A program made the position numbers and the translations under genes. 64,000 nucleotides of DNA, from positions 4,402,001 through 4,466,000 of the forward strand of contig NZ_CP006704.1 in assembly GCF_000739375.1 (NCBI RefSeq), given 5' to 3'. The notes beneath the pieces are model-generated. The model had not been told where the DNA came from, ran no database searches, and was given only the letters and a program-made list of their open reading frames with translations. Shown piece by piece: positions 1 to 10,722 of the stretch. How positions within the stretch are numbered: position 1 is the stretch's first letter; each line of letters starts with the position of its first letter. Source of the DNA: Comamonas testosteroni TK102 (GTDB lineage: Bacteria; Pseudomonadota; Gammaproteobacteria; Burkholderiales; Burkholderiaceae_C).

Positions 1-2
1 CC

Positions 3-1481
3 TCGGCCAGCCTGGCCACCAGCGACAGCTGGGAAACCATCGAGGTCACCATTGCCCAGACCGATGGCCGCACGGCCATCGGCCGCGGCGCCGTGCCGGG
101 CAAGACCGTGCAGGTGCAGATCGTGGATGCCGCGGATGCGGCACTGGCGCTGCGGGTGGGCAATATCCGCACGCGCGGCAATCCTCTGGCGCAGGAAAAC
201 TACACCCGACCACGCTTTCCGGATGGGCACCAGGCCCGCCTGAGCCCGGGCCAGACGCTGAGCTACAGCACGGCCTGGGGCGGTCCGCTGTTTCTCAACT
301 ACTCGGGAGCCAAGGCCGGCAGCGTGGTCAAGCTGCGCGTGCGCGGCAGCGTCAAATACGCGCATTTCGACTTCACGCGCAATCCCGGCGCACAGGAGAT
401 CGACGAGGCCGTGCAGGCACTGCAACGCGGCGACTTTGGCTGGCAGACCTCCAAGATGGTGGGGGGCGAGGTACAGCAGACCATTGGCTACGCCCGAAGC
501 GCCATCGGCAGCCACCATCCGCGCACCTATGTCGTGGAGCGCCTCAAGGGCATGATCTTCGACAGCAACCACCTGGCCAACGGCTACAACAATATGAGTG
601 CCAGCGCCAATGTGAACAACGTCTGCGCCACGCTGGGCTGGGATTGCCGCGGCAGCATCCAGCGCGCCCCCGGCGTGCAGCATTTTGTCGGCTGGCTGGC
701 GGCCTGCGGCTTTCTGTGCTCGGGCAATCCTTCGGACGGCGCCGCCGGCCTTGCCCCCGGATGGGGCTGGTGGCATGAGCTGGGCCACAACACCGTGATG
801 CGCCATATGACACTGCTGACCACCGACGGCGGCGGCTGCCCTGTGGAATGCGACAACAACATCCTGGCCAATGCCAGTGCCCTGCGCCAGTACGCCATCA
901 CCAACGGTGCCGAGAACAACAGCGGCGAGCGCATCGACCATAAGAAGCTCTACCTGGACATCCAGGCGGCACGCGCCACGGGCAAGACCGGCGATGCTCT
1001 GCAAGCCGATATGTTCCAGCGCTTCTGGACCAAGGCCAACAAGTCCGACAACGCCATGCGTGCCGTGCACTTCCAGCTGGCCTTCATCTACACCCGGGAA
1101 CGCCTGGGCCAGGCCCAGCCTCAGCCTGCGGATGTGATCGACTTCCTGGGCCTGCTGGGTCGCGGCGAGCGCCTGATCTATGACAATGCCTACTGGAGCG
1201 CCAACAAGAACGCACTGGGCATGAAAGACTATGCCAGCCGGGACATCAGCAACCATGAGCTGCTGTATGTGCTGTCCAGCCGCATCATCGGCCGCGACAT
1301 GCGCCAGGTCTTTGCCCATTACGGCATTCCTCTGAGTCCGGTCGCTCTGAGTTCGATCGCCGCTCATGGCATGCCCCTGCTCGCTCCCGAGTTCTACGCC
1401 ATGGTGCCCGGCAAGGGCAACCAGCTGGAGCTGGGCCGCTGGGTGGATCTGACGGGGGGCGTTCCCAGCTACCCTTTCTAA
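3..1481 (+). CDS. M60-family (peptidase M60-like) zinc metallopeptidase, 5' truncated by window edge
   Basis: The reading frame is open from the first bases of the window, so the N-terminus lies outside it; the GTG at 93 is only an internal candidate. The zinc-binding motif HELGH (codons 774-788), preceded by GWGWW, is followed 18 residues later by a glutamate in CPVECDNN. This fits the gluzincin HExxH-x(8-28)-E pattern of the M60 family. The sequence before the motif contains a Trp/Gly-rich beta-type region like the carbohydrate-associated N-terminal part of these proteins. Family members are usually secreted and cut glycoproteins such as mucins; the substrate here is unknown. A signal peptide cannot be judged because the start is missing. 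The gene ends in a clear terminator at about 1516-1548. Confidence 0.8.
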   Translation, partial: SASLATSDSWETIEVTIAQTDGRTAIGRGAVPGKTVQVQIVDAADAALALRVGNIRTRGNPLAQENYTRPRFPDGHQARLSPGQTLSYSTAWGGPLFLNYSGAKAGSVVKLRVRGSVKYAHFDFTRNPGAQEIDEAVQALQRGDFGWQTSKMVGGEVQQTIGYARSAIGSHHPRTYVVERLKGMIFDSNHLANGYNNMSASANVNNVCATLGWDCRGSIQRAPGVQHFVGWLAACGFLCSGNPSDGAAGLAPGWGWWHELGHNTVMRHMTLLTTDGGGCPVECDNNILANASALRQYAITNGAENNSGERIDHKKLYLDIQAARATGKTGDALQADMFQRFWTKANKSDNAMRAVHFQLAFIYTRERLGQAQPQPADVIDFLGLLGRGERLIYDNAYWSANKNALGMKDYASRDISNHELLYVLSSRIIGRDMRQVFAHYGIPLSPVALSSIAAHGMPLLAPEFYAMVPGKGNQLELGRWVDLTGGVPSYPF

Positions 1482-1515
1482 GCCAAACGCCGCAGACCCT
1501 GCGGCATCGCCCAGC

Positions 1516-1548
1516 AAAAAAGGCAGGCCCAAGTGCTTGCCTTTTTCA
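1516..1548 (+). terminator. Rho-independent terminator of the M60 peptidase gene
   Basis: An AAAAAGGCA arm pairs with TGCCTTTTT across a short loop, and a T-rich tail follows. It sits 35 bases after the peptidase stop codon. Confidence 0.7.
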
Positions 1549-1654
1549 TTTCGATAGCCAGTTGGCGCAGACTGGTGCCCGTCGCCTGTCAATCTGCGCT
1601 TCCGCGACCGGAAGAGGATTGCGCGCCGGACTCGATAAATTCGCCTGAGCCAAG

Positions 1655-2221
1655 ATGCAACTGATCGATCAATACCTTCCCACCTTCCAGTTCCAGGAGC
1701 GCCATACCCTCATCTCGGACCTGCCACCCAAAATATTGCTGGATGCGGTCATGCTCCCCGGCACCACGCAAGACCCATGGGCCAAGGGCTTTATCCGGCT
1801 GCGCGAGCTGCCCGATCGTATGCTTGGCAGGCTGGGGGCAGAAAGCGGACTGAGCCAGCGCCCGGCTTTCGGCCTCGACGACTTCATGCCCCTGGGTCGC
1901 GACGCGGATCGAGAGCTGGCCTTCGGTCTCCTGGGACGGTTCTGGCAGTGCGACTACGGCCTGGTCCGACTGCAGGAACCTGAAGCGCAGTTTGCCCGCT
2001 ACACCGAGGCCAACCTGGCCAAGCTGGTGCTCAACTTCAGCACGGAGCCGACGCCCGAAGGCCAGACGAAGCTGGTGACGCAAACCCGGGTGCATTGCAC
2101 CGATGGCAGCGCCCTGCGCAGCTTCACCCCCTACTGGTGGTTGATCCGACCGGTCAGCGGTTTGATCCGGCGGCGCCTGCTCACCCGAATCCACAGGGTC
2201 GCAGGATCTCTCCATGAATAA
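1655..2221 (+). CDS. Conserved hypothetical protein, possibly DUF2867/SRPBCC-like
   Basis: A 188-residue soluble protein with no signal peptide or membrane helix. The C-terminal half carries a beta-rich segment followed by YWWLIRPVSGLIRR and a basic helix. That ending resembles the C-terminal helix of DUF2867-type and other helix-grip proteins, but I recognise it only weakly. The Shine-Dalgarno sequence is poor, so the start (ATG 1655) is the least certain point. The next gene begins 15 bases after the stop, so the two are probably cotranscribed. Function unknown. A long open frame on the opposite strand covers this gene and the next and is regarded as a shadow. Confidence 0.6.
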   Translation: MQLIDQYLPTFQFQERHTLISDLPPKILLDAVMLPGTTQDPWAKGFIRLRELPDRMLGRLGAESGLSQRPAFGLDDFMPLGRDADRELAFGLLGRFWQCDYGLVRLQEPEAQFARYTEANLAKLVLNFSTEPTPEGQTKLVTQTRVHCTDGSALRSFTPYWWLIRPVSGLIRRRLLTRIHRVAGSLHE

Positions 2222-2236
2222 GCACAGGCCGCAACA

Positions 2237-2950
2237 ATGAGCTGGAAAAAACTGGCCGATCTGCCCGGGCAGAAAGTGATTGGCACTTACGGCAGCGAGC
2301 TCTGGGCCTTGCGGGCGGCCAAAGTCTGGCATCAGGGACGCAGGCTGGCGACCGCCGACGCGGCGAGCTTCGAGATTTCTGTAAATCAGCAATTCATTGC
2401 CAGAGATGCCTGCAGCATCTTCCACGCCTGGAGCCGGCTGCCGAATATCGACCGGAACAGCTTTCGCCAGCTGGGCATGTATTGGCTGGACCGCAGCAGC
2501 ATCTATTTCGAGTACGAAACCTCGCTCAAGCCGCTTGCGGGTAGCGACCCTCTGACTTTTCGCGACCTGGGCGGCGGCTATGGATCCGATGCCCAGGCAG
2601 CGTGGTACTGGGGCAGAAGAATGAAAAACTGTATCCGCAGCCGCCATCTGCAGGTGATGCCGGACAATGATCTCTATGCCAGCGACGGCGAGCAAATCTA
2701 TTGCGACGGCAAGCCTCTGCGTGGCGCCAATCCTTTGCGCTGGCGGATTCTGAACTCCGGATTCTCCGGCGACGACCAGGCCATCTACTACCTGGAGCGC
2801 AAGCTGCCGCGTGCGGATCCGCCCTCCTGGCAGCATATTCATGGCGCATGGTCCAGAGACAGAATACATGTCTTCCATATGCATCTGATCGAGAAGAATG
2901 CCGTGCCGCAGTGCCCGGACCCGGCCTGTGCACCAAGCTGCAGCCGATAA
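2237..2950 (+). CDS. DKNYYY-like repeat protein, function unknown
   Basis: A 237-residue protein with repeated short units of the kind D-x-x-[TS]F-x-x-L...GYG-x-D, for example DPLTFRDLGGGYGSD, followed by an aromatic strand (AAWYWGRRM). This is the pattern of DKNYYY-domain proteins, in which tandem beta-units surround YYY-type strands. No signal peptide or membrane helix is seen. It lies 15 bases after the 188-residue hypothetical gene and 73 bases before the next small acidic protein. DKNYYY proteins are common in accessory loci, sometimes near secreted toxins, but nothing here shows a toxin partner. The family call is tentative. Confidence 0.6.
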   Translation: MSWKKLADLPGQKVIGTYGSELWALRAAKVWHQGRRLATADAASFEISVNQQFIARDACSIFHAWSRLPNIDRNSFRQLGMYWLDRSSIYFEYETSLKPLAGSDPLTFRDLGGGYGSDAQAAWYWGRRMKNCIRSRHLQVMPDNDLYASDGEQIYCDGKPLRGANPLRWRILNSGFSGDDQAIYYLERKLPRADPPSWQHIHGAWSRDRIHVFHMHLIEKNAVPQCPDPACAPSCSR

Positions 2951-3023
2951 GATCCCGCCCAGCGCGCAAGGCAATGTCCCGGATGCAGGGGATTGCCTTG
3001 CAGCCCACATACAAGGAGAGACG

Positions 3024-3473
3024 ATGAAGTACGACGACGCGTCCTGGCACTACGGCGGGGATTTTCCGGCCGATCTTCCGCAGGCCGCGGGCGCCACGCA
3101 TATCGGCATGTTTCTGGCCTGGCTGATCCGCAACGACTACGCCAGCCAGGAGTTGATCGAAGAAGCCGAAGAGGAGATCGAGCTGCTGAAGAGCGAGAAG
3201 CTGAGCGGTGCCCAATTCCTGCTGCGCGTGCTCGACGAGAAGTTCACGGACCAGGAGCTGAACGAAGAAGGCAATGCCTTTGCCGTGGCCTATTACCGAG
3301 GCGAGGACCACGACAGCAGGTTTGTGGATGATTATTTCGAGGAGTTCGGTGTCGACGGACAGACCATGTATGGCGTGAGCGACGACTGGGAGCAGTTCCA
3401 CCGGATTGCACCGAAGATCGATGCCCGATATCAAGCCTGGGTTGCAGCCGGTCGCCCCGAATACGTGATCTGA
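3024..3473 (+). CDS. Small acidic conserved protein, DUF7832-like
   Basis: 149 residues starting at ATG 3024, chosen because AAGGAGAG lies 4-5 bases upstream; longer in-frame starts lack a ribosome-binding site. The N-terminal pattern (KYDDASWHYGGDFP, then ATHIGMFLAWLI) recurs in small cytoplasmic proteins annotated DUF7832. The middle is a strongly acidic helix (EEAEEEIELLKSEK). No catalytic motif is visible. Together with the two preceding genes it forms a three-gene run of small soluble proteins ending at a terminator near 3503. Function unknown; an immunity-like role is possible only by analogy with other small acidic proteins. Confidence 0.6.
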   Translation: MKYDDASWHYGGDFPADLPQAAGATHIGMFLAWLIRNDYASQELIEEAEEEIELLKSEKLSGAQFLLRVLDEKFTDQELNEEGNAFAVAYYRGEDHDSRFVDDYFEEFGVDGQTMYGVSDDWEQFHRIAPKIDARYQAWVAAGRPEYVI

Positions 3474-3502
3474 CCTTCAGGCTCAGGCAAGCCTCACTCA
3501 CA

Positions 3503-3534
3503 AAAAAAGCGCAGCCAGGGACTGCGCTTTTCAT
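3503..3534. terminator. Bidirectional Rho-independent terminator between the DUF7832-like gene and thiC
   Basis: AAAGCGCAG pairs with CTGCGCTTT, with an A run on one side and a T run on the other. It can stop transcription from the plus-strand gene ending at 3473 and from thiC on the minus strand. Confidence 0.75.
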
Positions 3535-3589
3535 TGGATGGCTGCCAGCGCTTGATGACCAGGCGCTGCAGCCCTGCTGCCAGCTCAGA

Positions 3590-5611
<2,022 letters not shown>

Positions 5612-5682
5612 CTATGGGGTGTCCGGTCTGTGCCGCCGAAATTCTGCAATTTCGGCCTGGTTCTTCACGCACCGGCTGCCCA

Positions 5683-5720
5683 GAAAAGACAAAACCCCAG
5701 TGCGCGAGGCGCCTGGGGTT
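5683..5720 (-). terminator. Leader terminator between TPP riboswitch and thiC
   Basis: Read on the minus strand, AACCCCAG and CTGGGGTT form a stem with an inner GCGC/GCGC helix, followed by TTGTCTTTT. It lies between the riboswitch aptamer and the thiC start, where an attenuator would be expected. Confidence 0.7.
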
Positions 5721-5788
5721 TGCTGTGCCCATGGTTTTCAGGGCTGGCACTGGTGCCGGCTGTCCTGTCCATAGGCCCTGCGTCAGGG

Positions 5789-5889
5789 TCCCGCTCTTCT
5801 TCCGCCGGTATGAACCGGATCAAGTTCGTCGGGTTCGCCTGCACTGTTTTCACAGTGACTGGCATCTCAGCGCTTTCGCACACCCCGGA
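5789..5889 (-). promoter_or_regulatory. TPP riboswitch (THI element) controlling thiC
   Basis: On the minus strand the conserved aptamer segments appear in order: GGGGTG near the 5' end, CTGAGATG at 5870-5863, a small P3 hairpin (CACTGTG/ACAGTG type), then GAACTTGATCCGGTTCATACCGGCG near 5827-5800, abbreviated here as GAAC..GATC..GG..ATACC, and the closing GCGGGA. These match the TPP aptamer consensus closely. A terminator follows before thiC, so control is probably at transcription termination. Confidence 0.93.
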
Positions 5890-5898
5890 GCTGCACGC

Positions 5899-5904
5899 AG
5901 TATA
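5899..5904 (-). promoter_or_regulatory. Probable -10 box of the thiC leader promoter
   Basis: TATACT on the minus strand lies about 10 bases before the 5' end of the TPP aptamer, the right place for a start site. No convincing -35 hexamer is seen at 16-18 bases upstream. Confidence 0.4.
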
Positions 5905-5966
5905 GGCTGGTTTTGCCGCAAATGCCGCGACATGGACACGGTTTAACTATGCTGACCTTGGGGTGC

Positions 5967-6638
5967 CTAATCCGCGGCCTCGTCCAGCCCTTTCAGCGCC
6001 AGCCATTCATGGCTGGCCGCACGGCTTGCGCGCCACTGGTTGATGGGAGCGCTGATGTCCTCGTAGCCCAGGGCGATGCCGAAGGCAATCTGGTAGCCCT
6101 CTGGCAAGGCCAGTTGCTCGATCAGCATATCGTTGTACATTCGCCAAAAGCCCTGGGCGCAGGTGGCCAGGCCATGCTCCACGGCCAGCAGCATGAAGGA
6201 CTGCAGGTAAATGCCCAGATCCACCCATTGCGCATAGCCCATGCGCTCTTCCACGGCCACAAAAATGCCCACGGGAGCACCGAACATCTGGCCGTTCTTG
6301 GCCAGCTGGGCCAGGCGCGCGGCCTTGTCCTCGCGGCCGATATTGAGTGAGCGGTACAGATCCTCGCCATTTTCAAAACGGCGGCTGCGATAGGGCTCCC
6401 ACAGTCCGGGCGGATAGGACAGGCCGGGACGCGCAACCGCCTCTGTCTCTCTGGCCCTGGCACATAGATCCTCGAGCGCCTGCCCGCCCACGGCGGTCAC
6501 ACGCCAGGGCTGCATATTGCCGCCGGACGCGGCCTGCGCCGCAGTCTCCAGCAAGTCCCGCACCGTGGCTGCGGCCACGTTCCGGGGCAGAAAAGCGCGG
6601 ACCGAGCGGCGCTGCTGCAAGGCTTGACGAATATCCAT
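5967..6638 (-). CDS. Nitroreductase-family flavoenzyme (copy 1)
   Basis: An FMN-dependent NAD(P)H oxidoreductase of the nitroreductase fold, about 223 residues. The N-terminal RRSVRAF motif binds FMN phosphate, SGGNMQPW follows, and GLATCAQGFW and ALGYED form the C-terminal cofactor region. ATG 6638 was chosen because AAGAG precedes it and the protein then starts as relatives do; ATG 6665 is an alternative. A paralogue lies at 8181-8843 with near-identical blocks (LWEPYRSRRF, NGEDLYRSL). The electron acceptor is unknown; nitroaromatics and quinones are typical for the family. The gene is divergent from the periplasmic binding protein at 6823. Confidence 0.88.
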   Translation of the reverse strand: MDIRQALQQRRSVRAFLPRNVAAATVRDLLETAAQAASGGNMQPWRVTAVGGQALEDLCARARETEAVARPGLSYPPGLWEPYRSRRFENGEDLYRSLNIGREDKAARLAQLAKNGQMFGAPVGIFVAVEERMGYAQWVDLGIYLQSFMLLAVEHGLATCAQGFWRMYNDMLIEQLALPEGYQIAFGIALGYEDISAPINQWRASRAASHEWLALKGLDEAAD

Positions 6639-6822
6639 CTCTTGTTCTTTCCAAAATTGCTGCACTGCAGTGTAGAAGCTTGCGGCATTTTCCCGAGTCG
6701 CGCCGGATACCTTGCGCGAGCCGCCCCGGTGCTTGCCCTGATGGCGCGGCCTGCGTCAGCTGCGACCATGCTGGCTGCCCGTCGCAGTGACCGGGTACTC
6801 ACCATCTCAGGAGATGACTCTG

Positions 6823-8043
6823 ATGAAGCCTCGCTCTGTTTGCTCCGCTACCGCTTTCTCCCCCAGAACATTGACGCTGGCATTGGGCTGCCTGCTGGCC
6901 GCTGCAGGCGCTCAGGCGCAGGACAAGATTCGCATCGGCTTCATCACCGATATGTCGGGCCTCTACTCCGATGTGGACGGCAAGGGCGGTGCTCTGGCCG
7001 TGCAGATGGCCGTGGACGACTTCGGCGGCAAGCTGCTGGGCAAGCCCGTCGAGGTGCTGACGGCCGACCACCAGAACAAGGCCGATATCGCGGCCAGCAA
7101 GGCGCGCGAGTGGTTCGACACCCAGGGCATGAGCATGCTGATCGGGGGCACTACTTCCAGCGCCGGTCTGGCCATGGGCAAGGTGGCCGATGAAAAGAAA
7201 AAGGTCTACATCATCAACGGTGCCGGCACCTCGGCACTGACCAACGAGCAGTGCAGCCCCTATTTTGTGCACTATGCCTATGACACCGTGGCACTGGCCA
7301 AGGGCACGGGCAAGGCCGTGGTGGAACTGGGCGGCAAGAACTGGTTCTTTCTGACGGCGGACTATGCCTTTGGCCAGGCCCTGGAAGCCGACACCACGCG
7401 CGTCATCAATGCCTCCGGCGGCAAGGTGCTGGGCAATGTAAAGCACCCGCTGAACACGGCTGACTTCTCCTCCTTTCTGCTGCAGGCCCAGAACTCCAAG
7501 GCCCAGATCCTGGGCCTGGCCAATGCCGGCGGCGACACCATCAATGCCATCAAGTCGGCTCGCGAGTTTGGCCTGACCAAGACCATGAAGCTGGCCGGCC
7601 TGCTGCTGTTCAGCTCCGACATCCACAGTCTGGGCCTCAAGGCCACGGAAGGCCTGATGTTCACCGACAGCTGGTATTGGGACCTGAACCCCGAAAGCCG
7701 CAAGTTCTCGGATCGTTTCTTTGCCAAGTTCAAGAAGATGCCCACTTCACTGCAGGCCGCCAACTACTCGGCCGCCATGCAGTATCTGAAGCTGGCCGAG
7801 AAGCTGGGCACGACGGATGCCGACAAGATCATGGCCGGCTTCAAGGCCACGCCACTGTCGGACTTCTATGCCAAGGGCGTGATTCGCCCCGATGGCCGCT
7901 ATGCCCACGATATGTATCTGCTGCAGGTCAAGGCGCCGGCCGAATCGAAGAAGGCCTGGGATTACTTCAAGGTGCTCAAGACCCTGCCCGGCGACCAGGT
8001 CTTCACCACCAAGGAAGAGAGCAAGTGCGCGCTGTGGAAGTGA
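6823..8043 (+). CDS. Periplasmic substrate-binding protein, LivK/branched-chain amino-acid ABC family
   Basis: 406 residues with a Sec signal peptide ending at AQAQ, then the type I periplasmic-binding fold (DKIRIGFITDMSG, then GGTTSSAGLAMGK). ATG 6823 was chosen because AGGAG lies nine bases upstream; the ATG at 6814 abuts the same site. No membrane or ATPase components of an ABC importer are adjacent, so it is an orphan binding protein. Betaproteobacteria carry many of these, often for aromatic acids or amino acids. The ligand cannot be read from the sequence. It lies between two nitroreductase paralogues and ends with CALWK, a cysteine-containing tail common in this subgroup. Confidence 0.88.
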   Translation: MKPRSVCSATAFSPRTLTLALGCLLAAAGAQAQDKIRIGFITDMSGLYSDVDGKGGALAVQMAVDDFGGKLLGKPVEVLTADHQNKADIAASKAREWFDTQGMSMLIGGTTSSAGLAMGKVADEKKKVYIINGAGTSALTNEQCSPYFVHYAYDTVALAKGTGKAVVELGGKNWFFLTADYAFGQALEADTTRVINASGGKVLGNVKHPLNTADFSSFLLQAQNSKAQILGLANAGGDTINAIKSAREFGLTKTMKLAGLLLFSSDIHSLGLKATEGLMFTDSWYWDLNPESRKFSDRFFAKFKKMPTSLQAANYSAAMQYLKLAEKLGTTDADKIMAGFKATPLSDFYAKGVIRPDGRYAHDMYLLQVKAPAESKKAWDYFKVLKTLPGDQVFTTKEESKCALWK

Positions 8044-8064
8044 GTCGCCGCCATTGAGCAAGCA

Positions 8065-8090
8065 GCCGGGCTGCCTGCATGGAGCCCGGC
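8065..8090 (+). terminator. Hairpin after the binding-protein gene, possible terminator
   Basis: A perfect 8-bp stem, GCCGGGCT with AGCCCGGC, starts 21 bases after the stop codon. There is no T run, so termination is uncertain. Confidence 0.4.
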
Positions 8091-8180
8091 CTCATGGCTT
8101 GCGCTTCATCGGCGGCCCGGCCTTCCTGCCACATAGGCAGAAGCATCAAGCGCCCGCCTGCACCGGCATCGAGACAAGGC

Positions 8181-8843
8181 TTATTCGAACCCGCGCAGCT
8201 CGCACCAGTCCTCGGGCGCAGCCCTGGTGGAGCGCCACTGGTTGACGGGCGCGGCGCTGTCTTCATAACCCAGTGCCAAGCCAAAGGCAATCTGGTAGCC
8301 CGGCGGCAGTGCCAGGTTCCGGCTCACAAAAGTGCTGTAACTGCGCCAGAAGCCCTGGGCACAGGTGGCCAGGCCCTTGTCGGCGGCCAGCAGCATCAGA
8401 GATTGCAGATAAATCCCCAGATCCACCCACTGCGCATGCAGCATGCGTTTCTCAACAGCCACGAATACGCCGACCGGCGCACCAAACATCTGGGCGTTGC
8501 TGGCCAGCTGCCGCAGCCGCCCAATCCTGTCCTCGCGCCCCATGCCCAATGAGCGATAGAGGTCCTCGCCATTGTCGAAGCGGCGGCTGCGATAGGGCTC
8601 CCAGAGCTGAGCCGGATAGACCAGGGCCGCATCGGAGTCAGGGGTCGCCTCGGACATGGCCTGGCGCAATGCCTGCAGACTTGTGCCCGTCAGTGCCATC
8701 ACGCGCCAGGGCTGGAGATTGCCGCCGGAAGCCGCCAGCCCGGCCTGCACCAGCAACTCCCTGACCTGGGCCGCTCCCACCGCTCTGGACAAAAAGGCAC
8801 GTACCGAATGACGCTGTCGCAGGGCCTGTTCCACATTCATCAT
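8181..8843 (-). CDS. Nitroreductase-family flavoenzyme (copy 2)
   Basis: 220 residues and a paralogue of the nitroreductase at 5967-6638. It has the same N-terminal RQRHSVRAF, SGGNLQPWR, LWEPYRSRRF, NGEDLYRSL and GLATCAQGFW blocks in the same order. FMN-dependent reduction of nitro compounds or quinones is the family role; the substrate is unknown. Both copies are on the minus strand with the LivK-type binding protein between them. This suggests a local duplication that was either split by, or included, the binding-protein gene. The copies clearly differ outside the conserved blocks, so the duplication is not recent. Confidence 0.87.
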   Translation of the reverse strand: MMNVEQALRQRHSVRAFLSRAVGAAQVRELLVQAGLAASGGNLQPWRVMALTGTSLQALRQAMSEATPDSDAALVYPAQLWEPYRSRRFDNGEDLYRSLGMGREDRIGRLRQLASNAQMFGAPVGVFVAVEKRMLHAQWVDLGIYLQSLMLLAADKGLATCAQGFWRSYSTFVSRNLALPPGYQIAFGLALGYEDSAAPVNQWRSTRAAPEDWCELRGFE

Positions 8844-8930
8844 TGCTCGCCTTGGGTTTGAGTTGACAAGCAGTCTTGAGCGGATGGGCAGGGCTTGCGC
8901 CCCTCAAATCGACTACGGGCAAGCACCATG

Positions 8931-8959
8931 AAAAAAGCCAGCGACAGGCGCTGGCTTTC
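8931..8959 (-). terminator. Rho-independent terminator of cysE
   Basis: On the minus strand AAAGCCAGCG pairs with CGCTGGCTTT, followed by a T run. It lies between cysE and the second nitroreductase. Confidence 0.8.
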
Positions 8960-9009
8960 ACTATCAAAAAAAAGAAGCATCAATCGCTTTACAGATACGC
9001 GTTTGAGGC

Positions 9010-9846
9010 CTACTTCCCTAAAATCTGATCGATCTTGTCCTTCTGAAAGGCCTCGGGGCGCTCGGACTCGCGGGGCACACAGTCCTTGACATGACCCTGG
9101 ATCGAGAGCTTCTCGATGGCGGCCCATAGCAGCGCGATCTGCTTTTCGTGACCGGCTGCGCCTTCGGACAACGAACGCATGGCCTGGGCCACGGGGTCGA
9201 CTTCGGCCGTCACGCCATAGGCGGTAAAGCCGCTCTTGCCGCAATCCTCGTCGAGCACAACAGCCGCTTGCGCCTTGGCCTCGACCTTGGGAGCCAGCTC
9301 ATGCTCGGTCACATCGGCGCTCTGCCCGGTCTTGCTGGGAATGATGCGCGCCGGAATGCCGACGGCCGTGGCACCTGCGGGTACGGGCTTGATGACCACG
9401 GCATTGCTGCCGATCTTGGCCCCATCGCCCACCTCGAAGCCGCCCAGCACCTTGGCGCCGGCACTGACCACCACGTTCTTGCCCAGGGTCGGGTGGCGCT
9501 TGGCCCCCTTGTACAGCGAGGTACCGCCCAGGGTCACACCGTGATAGATGGTGCAGCCATCGCCCACCACGGCGGTTTCGCCGATCACGACACCCATGCC
9601 GTGATCGATGAAGACCTCGCGACCGATGACGGCACCAGGGTGGATTTCAATGCCGGTGAACCAGCGTCCCATGTGCGAGATGAAGCGGCCCAGCCATTTG
9701 AAGCCATGCGTCCAGCACCAGTGTGCAGGGCGCTGCAGCCAGATGGCGTGCAGCCCCGGATAACAGGTGATGACCTCCCAGGTGCTGCGGGCCGCAGGGT
9801 CGCGGTCAAGAATGCACTGGATGTCGGAGCGCAGGCGAGCAAGCAT
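9010..9846 (-). CDS. cysE: Serine O-acetyltransferase CysE
   Basis: Transfers acetyl from acetyl-CoA to serine, the first step of cysteine synthesis. The start at 9846 (MLARLRSD) matches the short EpsC-type N-terminus; 278 residues. The left-handed beta-helix is visible as hexapeptide repeats around residues 70-190, with [16 protein letters not shown] and [11 protein letters not shown] carrying the catalytic histidines. The C-terminal tail of about 80 residues after IPARIIPSK is longer than in E. coli and low in conservation. It follows trmJ by 37 bases on the same strand, so the two are probably cotranscribed. Confidence 0.95.
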   Translation of the reverse strand: MLARLRSDIQCILDRDPAARSTWEVITCYPGLHAIWLQRPAHWCWTHGFKWLGRFISHMGRWFTGIEIHPGAVIGREVFIDHGMGVVIGETAVVGDGCTIYHGVTLGGTSLYKGAKRHPTLGKNVVVSAGAKVLGGFEVGDGAKIGSNAVVIKPVPAGATAVGIPARIIPSKTGQSADVTEHELAPKVEAKAQAAVVLDEDCGKSGFTAYGVTAEVDPVAQAMRSLSEGAAGHEKQIALLWAAIEKLSIQGHVKDCVPRESERPEAFQKDKIDQILGK

Positions 9847-9883
9847 CAAATAACAACGTGAGGAAGTGTTTAGCTTGTGAAGT

Positions 9884-10684
9884 CTAGCGGGTTGGTGGCT
9901 GGCTCTGCAGCATGGCTTTGGCAACACCGCGAAGAATATGGATTTCTTCCTGGGTCAGCTGCGCGCGGTTGAAAAGCTGGTTAAGCCGGGGCATGAGCTT
10001 CTTGGGCGCTGCCGGGTCCAGAAAGCCGATATGGGCCAGGGCCTGCTCCCAATGGCCCAGCATGCCCTGCACCTGGGCCATGTCGGCGCGATGCACCTCG
10101 GGCGTGTGCTCCACCACGGGAAAGCCGCCAAGCGCCGTGCGCCAGTCATAGGCGACGACCTGAATCGCCGAGCCCAGATTGAGCGAGCCGAACTGCGGAT
10201 TGGACGGAATCGACAGCGCCACGTCGCAGCGGTAGACATCGTCGTTGCTCATGCCAAAGCGCTCGCAGCCGAACAGAAAGGCCACGCCCTTCTGGTTGCA
10301 GACCGCACCGGGCGTGGGCTGGTTATCGGTCAGACCAGCGTCCTCAGCAGGTATGGCGCGCGTATCCAGCTCTCCTTTCAGGAGCAACTCGAAATGCTCG
10401 CGCGGCGTGCGTGTGGGCGGGCCGAAGTCACGCGGCGTCATCGCCGTGGCGCACATATGGCTGATGCCCTCCAGGGCTTCATCCAGGGTATCGACCACGC
10501 GGGCCCTGTCCAACACGTCCAGTGCGCCGCTGGCACGCTGGATGGTCTCTTCCTTGCGCAACACGTTCTTGTAGCGCGGGCGCACCAGCACCAGGTCGTC
10601 GAAGCCCATGGTCTTGAGCGCTCGGGCAGCCGCGCCCACATTGCCGGCATGGCTGGTTTCAATCAGTACGAATCGGGTTTTCAT
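9884..10684 (-). CDS. trmJ: tRNA (cytidine/uridine-2'-O-)-methyltransferase TrmJ
   Basis: A SPOUT-class methyltransferase that methylates the 2'-O of position 32 in some tRNAs. The start at 10684 ([15 protein letters not shown]) gives 266 residues; the longer open frame upstream lacks similarity. SPOUT features are the N-terminal [16 protein letters not shown] and the knot region with [13 protein letters not shown] and [18 protein letters not shown]. The C-terminal [22 protein letters not shown] tail is typical of TrmJ and is given here only as its key segments PRLNQLF and EEIHILRG. A small hairpin lies just before the start. It precedes cysE in the same direction and is divergent from suhB, an order I recall from Burkholderiales. 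Confidence 0.93.
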   Translation of the reverse strand: MKTRFVLIETSHAGNVGAAARALKTMGFDDLVLVRPRYKNVLRKEETIQRASGALDVLDRARVVDTLDEALEGISHMCATAMTPRDFGPPTRTPREHFELLLKGELDTRAIPAEDAGLTDNQPTPGAVCNQKGVAFLFGCERFGMSNDDVYRCDVALSIPSNPQFGSLNLGSAIQVVAYDWRTALGGFPVVEHTPEVHRADMAQVQGMLGHWEQALAHIGFLDPAAPKKLMPRLNQLFNRAQLTQEEIHILRGVAKAMLQSQPPTR

Positions 10685-10700
10685 CAACGCAGAACAATGC

Positions 10701-10722
10701 AAAAGGCCCCACTTGTGGCCTT
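10701..10722 (-). promoter_or_regulatory. Hairpin in the trmJ 5' leader
   Basis: AAGGCC and GGCCTT arms with an 8-base loop, followed on the minus strand by TT and then the trmJ start about 17 bases further on. It could be a weak attenuator or simply the end of an upstream transcript. Confidence 0.3.

Noticed and set aside
1589..3010. Minus-strand open frame opposite the two small hypothetical genes
   Set aside because: The plus-strand proteins have protein-like motifs and ordered spacing, whereas this one has the antisense composition seen elsewhere.
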